Source: Bacteroidota bacterium
Lineage (GTDB): Bacteria > Spirochaetota > Spirochaetia > JABMQR01
NCBI GenBank assembly: GCA_013202335.1
Contig: JABMQR010000015.1
Coordinates: forward strand, 1 to 38,534
Direction of reading: 5' to 3'
DNA length: 38,534 nt
Shown here in pieces: positions 35,944 to 38,534 of the stretch. The notes beneath the pieces are model-generated. The model did not search any database. It was not told the origin of the DNA and saw nothing but the letters and a program-made list of their open reading frames with translations. The first letter of the stretch is position 1. Each line of letters begins with the position of its first letter. The translations under genes were made by a program, and so were the position numbers.

Positions 35944-36828
35944 ATGAAAACGAGAGATGCTACGATAATGAAAAATCTTATACTGGATTTTGCAAAGAGT
36001 GATGATCACATAAGAGCGGTTGTTATGAATGGATCAAGAGTTAATCCAAATGCAAAGAGAGATATATTTCAAGATTTTGATATTATATGTTTTGTAACCG
36101 ATGTAGATCCCTATAGAAACAACCAGGAGATCATAGACTACTTTGGAGAAATTCTGACAATGCAGCTGCCGGAAGAAAATGTATATCCTGAGGCAGATGG
36201 TGATGGCCATTATTGCTATTTGATGCAGTTTGCCGATGGTAATCGTTTGGATTTGAGCTTTTCCCCGCTTGATAAAATACCTGAGTGTTTAAAGGACAGT
36301 TTGACAAAAGTATTACTTGATAAAGATAATAACCTGCCAGAATTGCCGCCTCCAAGTGAAGAGAGCTATATAAGAGAGTGTCCAATAAATAGAGTATATA
36401 GTGATGTCTGTAATGAGTTTCTGTTTGGGTTGGGATCTCATATTCCAAAAACACTTTGGCGTGAAGAGCTGCCGCTTCTTATGTTTTATATGGATATTGT
36501 TCTGAGAAAACCACTAAAGCTGATGCTTGAATGGTATATAGGAATACAAACGAATTATACAAAATCAATGGGGAAAGAGGGAAAATACCTTCAGACTTAT
36601 TTAGAACCGGAGGTATGGGAAGAGTTCAGGAAAACCTATGGTGAATATGATTCTAAATATAAAAATATCTGGAACGCATTGACCATTATGCATACATTGT
36701 TTCGAAAAGTTGGGAAAAAGGTAGCTGTACACTATGATTTCAATTTTCCAGAAGAGGAATATAAAAGAGTTGTTGACTATCTCAATCATGTGAGAGGGCT
36801 CTCAAAAAGTGCAAAAACAATATATTAG
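35944..36828 (+). CDS. Aminoglycoside 6-adenylyltransferase-like nucleotidyltransferase
   Basis: 294 residues, close to the 280-300 of the AadE/AadK family. NGSRVNPNAKRDIFQDFDII carries the nucleotidyltransferase GSR and DxD-like motifs, followed by RLDLSF. LPLLMFYMDIVLRKPLKLMLEWYIGIQ and KYLQTYLEPEVWEEF are typical of the helical C-terminal half. The family adenylates streptomycin at the 6-position, but many chromosomal members have unproven substrates. ATG 35944 follows AGGATG at 13 bases. It is not part of the glycan pathway. Confidence 0.8.
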   Translation: MKTRDATIMKNLILDFAKSDDHIRAVVMNGSRVNPNAKRDIFQDFDIICFVTDVDPYRNNQEIIDYFGEILTMQLPEENVYPEADGDGHYCYLMQFADGNRLDLSFSPLDKIPECLKDSLTKVLLDKDNNLPELPPPSEESYIRECPINRVYSDVCNEFLFGLGSHIPKTLWREELPLLMFYMDIVLRKPLKLMLEWYIGIQTNYTKSMGKEGKYLQTYLEPEVWEEFRKTYGEYDSKYKNIWNALTIMHTLFRKVGKKVAVHYDFNFPEEEYKRVVDYLNHVRGLSKSAKTIY

Positions 36829-36832
36829 TAGA

Positions 36833-37390
36833 ATGAAAATACATATTATTGGCCCATCAGGATCAGGTACGTCCACCGTTGGTAAACTTTTATCAAACAG
36901 GTTTGGAATACCCTTTTTCGATAGCGATGACTTTTTTTGGGAAAAAACTACTATACCATACTCAAAAAAGAATCCAGTAGAGAAACGAAAAACTTTACTA
37001 AATACCATGATTGCTGAAAATGATTCATGGATTTTAAGTGGTTCTGCAATGGGTTGGGGAGATGTACTGCGTAATGAAGCGGATCTTATAGTACTGCTTT
37101 TTTGTGAGAAATCTGAGAGATGTAAACGACTGAGAAAAAGAGAGAAAGAACAGTTTGGTGATAGAATAGAGTTAGAAAATGATATGTATGAAAATCACGA
37201 AACCTTCATCGAATGGGCAATGAGCTATGATGAAGGCGGCCTGGATATGAGAAGTAGAGCCAGTGAAGAGGCTTGGATTAAACAGACTAAAGGATCTGTG
37301 ATAAAATTAACAAATCATTGTTTAGATAAGACAGTTGATAAAATCGTAGATACACTTATTGCTGGGATTTATAATAATCAGGTTGATTAA
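36833..37390 (+). CDS. Small P-loop nucleotide-kinase-like protein
   Basis: 185 residues. HIIGPSGSGTSTVGKLL is the P-loop; the usual Lys is Thr, which I recall as normal for this adenylate-kinase-like subgroup (GxSGSGTT/S). FDSDDFFW, WILSGSAMGWGD and HETFIEWAMSYDEGGLDMRS also fit. It probably binds a nucleotide and may phosphorylate a small molecule; the true substrate is unknown. ATG 36833 begins right at the motif start, four bases after the preceding stop; a GTG at 36809 would overlap that gene. The two genes are probably cotranscribed. Confidence 0.7.
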   Translation: MKIHIIGPSGSGTSTVGKLLSNRFGIPFFDSDDFFWEKTTIPYSKKNPVEKRKTLLNTMIAENDSWILSGSAMGWGDVLRNEADLIVLLFCEKSERCKRLRKREKEQFGDRIELENDMYENHETFIEWAMSYDEGGLDMRSRASEEAWIKQTKGSVIKLTNHCLDKTVDKIVDTLIAGIYNNQVD

Positions 37391-37417
37391 CCTTGTGCTG
37401 ATATAGTTATTTCTGCA

Positions 37418-38110
37418 TTATTCCCAACCGATTATCTGCAGCAACTCAGACAGCTCCCGAATCTCATAGGTAACCGGTATATCCGGATTCCGGGGTTTTC
37501 CCTCCGGATTATACCAGCAGGTGTCTATCCCGAACTTGACCCCGCCTTGCATGTCGGAGGTAAGACTGTCACCTATGATGAGAGCTTTTTCTTTGTTATG
37601 GAAGTTGGCTTTTGCAAAAAGGGTTTCAAAAATAGCCGGATCGGGTTTCTGTGAACCCACTTCCCCGGAGATGATAATTGGGTCAAAGTACTTGCCAATC
37701 CCTGAGGTTTCAAGCCTGCCGTACTGGGTCTCAGTGATCCCATTGGTTATTATTGCCATAGGGATTTTTCCATAGAGCGCATCCAGAAGCTCAACAGTCC
37801 CATCGATAAGGAAACCGGATTTTCCCAGATATGATAGGTAGAGCTCTCCTGTCGCAGCAGGGTCAGCTGTACTGCTAACCTCCCAAAGGAGCTTTCTGAA
37901 CCGTTCTACTCTGATTTCAGCTATAGTGACTTCACCACGCTCAAAAGCCGCCCACAAAGCGTGATTGATTTTTCTGTATGTATCCTTGACAGCATCTCCG
38001 GAATCAATGCTGGTATCCTCAAGCGTCCTCTCCAGCGACCAGGATTCTGCCTGATTATAATCAAACAGTGTCCCGTCAGCATCAAATAATAGCAATTCAT
38101 ATTTGTTCAC
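37418..38110 (-). CDS. yjjG: HAD-family phosphatase, YjjG-like nucleotidase
   Basis: 230 residues, like YjjG. LLLFDADGTLFDYNQAE is HAD motif I with the nucleophile Asp, IITNGITETQ is motif II, SQKPDPAIF holds the motif III Lys, and IIGDSLTSDMQGG is motif IV. YjjG dephosphorylates pyrimidine nucleotides, including non-standard ones. GTG at 38110, with AGAGGA nine bases upstream, gives the usual N-terminus; the frame is open to TTG 38134, which overlaps the neighbouring remnant. Its base composition is visibly less AT-rich than that of the glycan genes. Confidence 0.82.
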   Translation of the reverse strand: MNKYELLLFDADGTLFDYNQAESWSLERTLEDTSIDSGDAVKDTYRKINHALWAAFERGEVTIAEIRVERFRKLLWEVSSTADPAATGELYLSYLGKSGFLIDGTVELLDALYGKIPMAIITNGITETQYGRLETSGIGKYFDPIIISGEVGSQKPDPAIFETLFAKANFHNKEKALIIGDSLTSDMQGGVKFGIDTCWYNPEGKPRNPDIPVTYEIRELSELLQIIGWE

Positions 38111-38130
38111 TGCAAATTTTCCTCTATGTA

Positions 38131-38467
38131 TCAACTTTCTGCGACCAGCTTCTCAATAAACCGTTTGGTTGTCAATAGTACAGCTTCGATAGCTTCTTCC
38201 TTAATATTTCCCGGAGTATCTTTAGGGTATGGTACACGAGGATCCGTGAAGAGTTGTCTCTGGGTGAACGGTAAATTCCTCTGTTTCTGTTTTATCACAA
38301 AAGATGTCCAGTTTCTGTTTCAGCATTTCGGCACTTTCATGTGCCGCGGGACTACCAGTCAGTCTTGGCCCGCATTTAGTAATAATATTACGGGTTATAC
38401 GGAAGGTATTCTTTATGTAGTGTTCACAAGCGTGGATATAGATAAATAAATGTCTGGAAAATAAGTA
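38131..38467 (-). pseudogene. Decayed M28-type peptidase gene
   Basis: Two frames on the minus strand hold pieces of one protein. The first (38467-38222) reads ITRNIITKCGPRLTGSPAAH and then ESAEMLKQKLDIFCDKTETE, then stops; it has no start codon. GPRLTGSP followed by ESAEML resembles the N-terminus of M28 aminopeptidase-like proteins. The second, in another frame, reads RVPYPKDTPGNIKEEAIEAV and RFIEKLVAES and stops at 38131, like a C-terminus. Together they cover about 110 codons, far less than a peptidase of about 400, so a large internal deletion with a frame change is likely. This is recalled similarity, not a search result. Confidence 0.5.
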
Positions 38468-38534
38468 TTATTGAATTTCAAAACTATAGTAGTCGTATTT
38501 AAGAGTGCTGTAGTGATTCTTGATTGTTAAGAAA

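Noticed and set aside
36833..36880. Loss of P-loop Lys taken as an inactive enzyme
   Set aside because: I recall GxSGSGT(T/S) as the normal form in this adenylate-kinase-like subgroup, so it is not evidence of decay.
38126..38449. Plus-strand frame of 107 codons at the right end
   Set aside because: It lies opposite the peptidase remnant, has no ribosome binding site, and its product has no recognisable character.

Overview
The window looks like a surface-polysaccharide locus from an AT-rich, diderm (Gram-negative-type) bacterium. The evidence for an outer membrane is direct: one Omp85-like barrel with a POTRA domain and three Wzi-like outer-membrane proteins. A spirochaete is my best guess from the overall gene style, but nothing in the window proves it.

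Layout. (1) Positions 1-480: the N-terminal part of an ISNCY-type transposase running off the left edge, then a hairpin terminator. (2) 502-4198, minus strand: a Wzi-like protein and an Omp85-like protein. (3) 4602-16690, plus strand: a GT4 glycosyltransferase, a Wzi-like protein, a WbaP/WcaJ-type initiating sugar-phosphate transferase, a second GT4, an unrecognised exported protein, a third Wzi-like protein, and a GtrC/GtrB/GtrA-like module for glycan side-branch addition. (4) 16721-25965, minus strand: a tightly packed nine-gene run. It holds the four-enzyme route to CDP-4-keto-3,6-dideoxyglucose (E3-like reductase, RfbH, RfbF, RfbG), followed by an NAD-epimerase, an HpcH-type aldolase, an SDR, a dehydroquinate-synthase-like cyclase and an acetolactate-synthase-like TPP enzyme. 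(5) 26190-28257, minus strand: Wzt (with a C-terminal glycan-recognition domain) and Wzm, the ABC exporter. (6) 28589-35574, plus strand: a GT4, Gmd and Rmd (GDP-D-rhamnose), a coiled-coil protein and a 1040-residue protein with two complete GT4 modules. (7) 35944-38534: an ANT(6)-like nucleotidyltransferase, a small P-loop protein, a YjjG-like HAD phosphatase and a decayed M28 peptidase gene.

How it fits together (inference). Gmd/Rmd, Wzm/Wzt and several GT4 enzymes resemble the logic of ABC-exported D-rhamnan O-polysaccharides. The nine-gene block would supply a modified 3,6-dideoxyhexose, perhaps branched by the TPP enzyme as YerE does for yersiniose. The extra aldolase, SDR and cyclase are not needed for any dideoxysugar pathway I know and are the best candidate for undescribed chemistry. 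The Gtr-like module could add a side branch, and the Wzi-like proteins could hold the polymer at the surface.

Three biosynthetic genes carry G/C homopolymers of 8-10 bases in an AT-rich background, and a fourth such tract lies in a non-coding region. This suggests phase-variable surface glycan. No rRNA, tRNA or CRISPR array was recognised.
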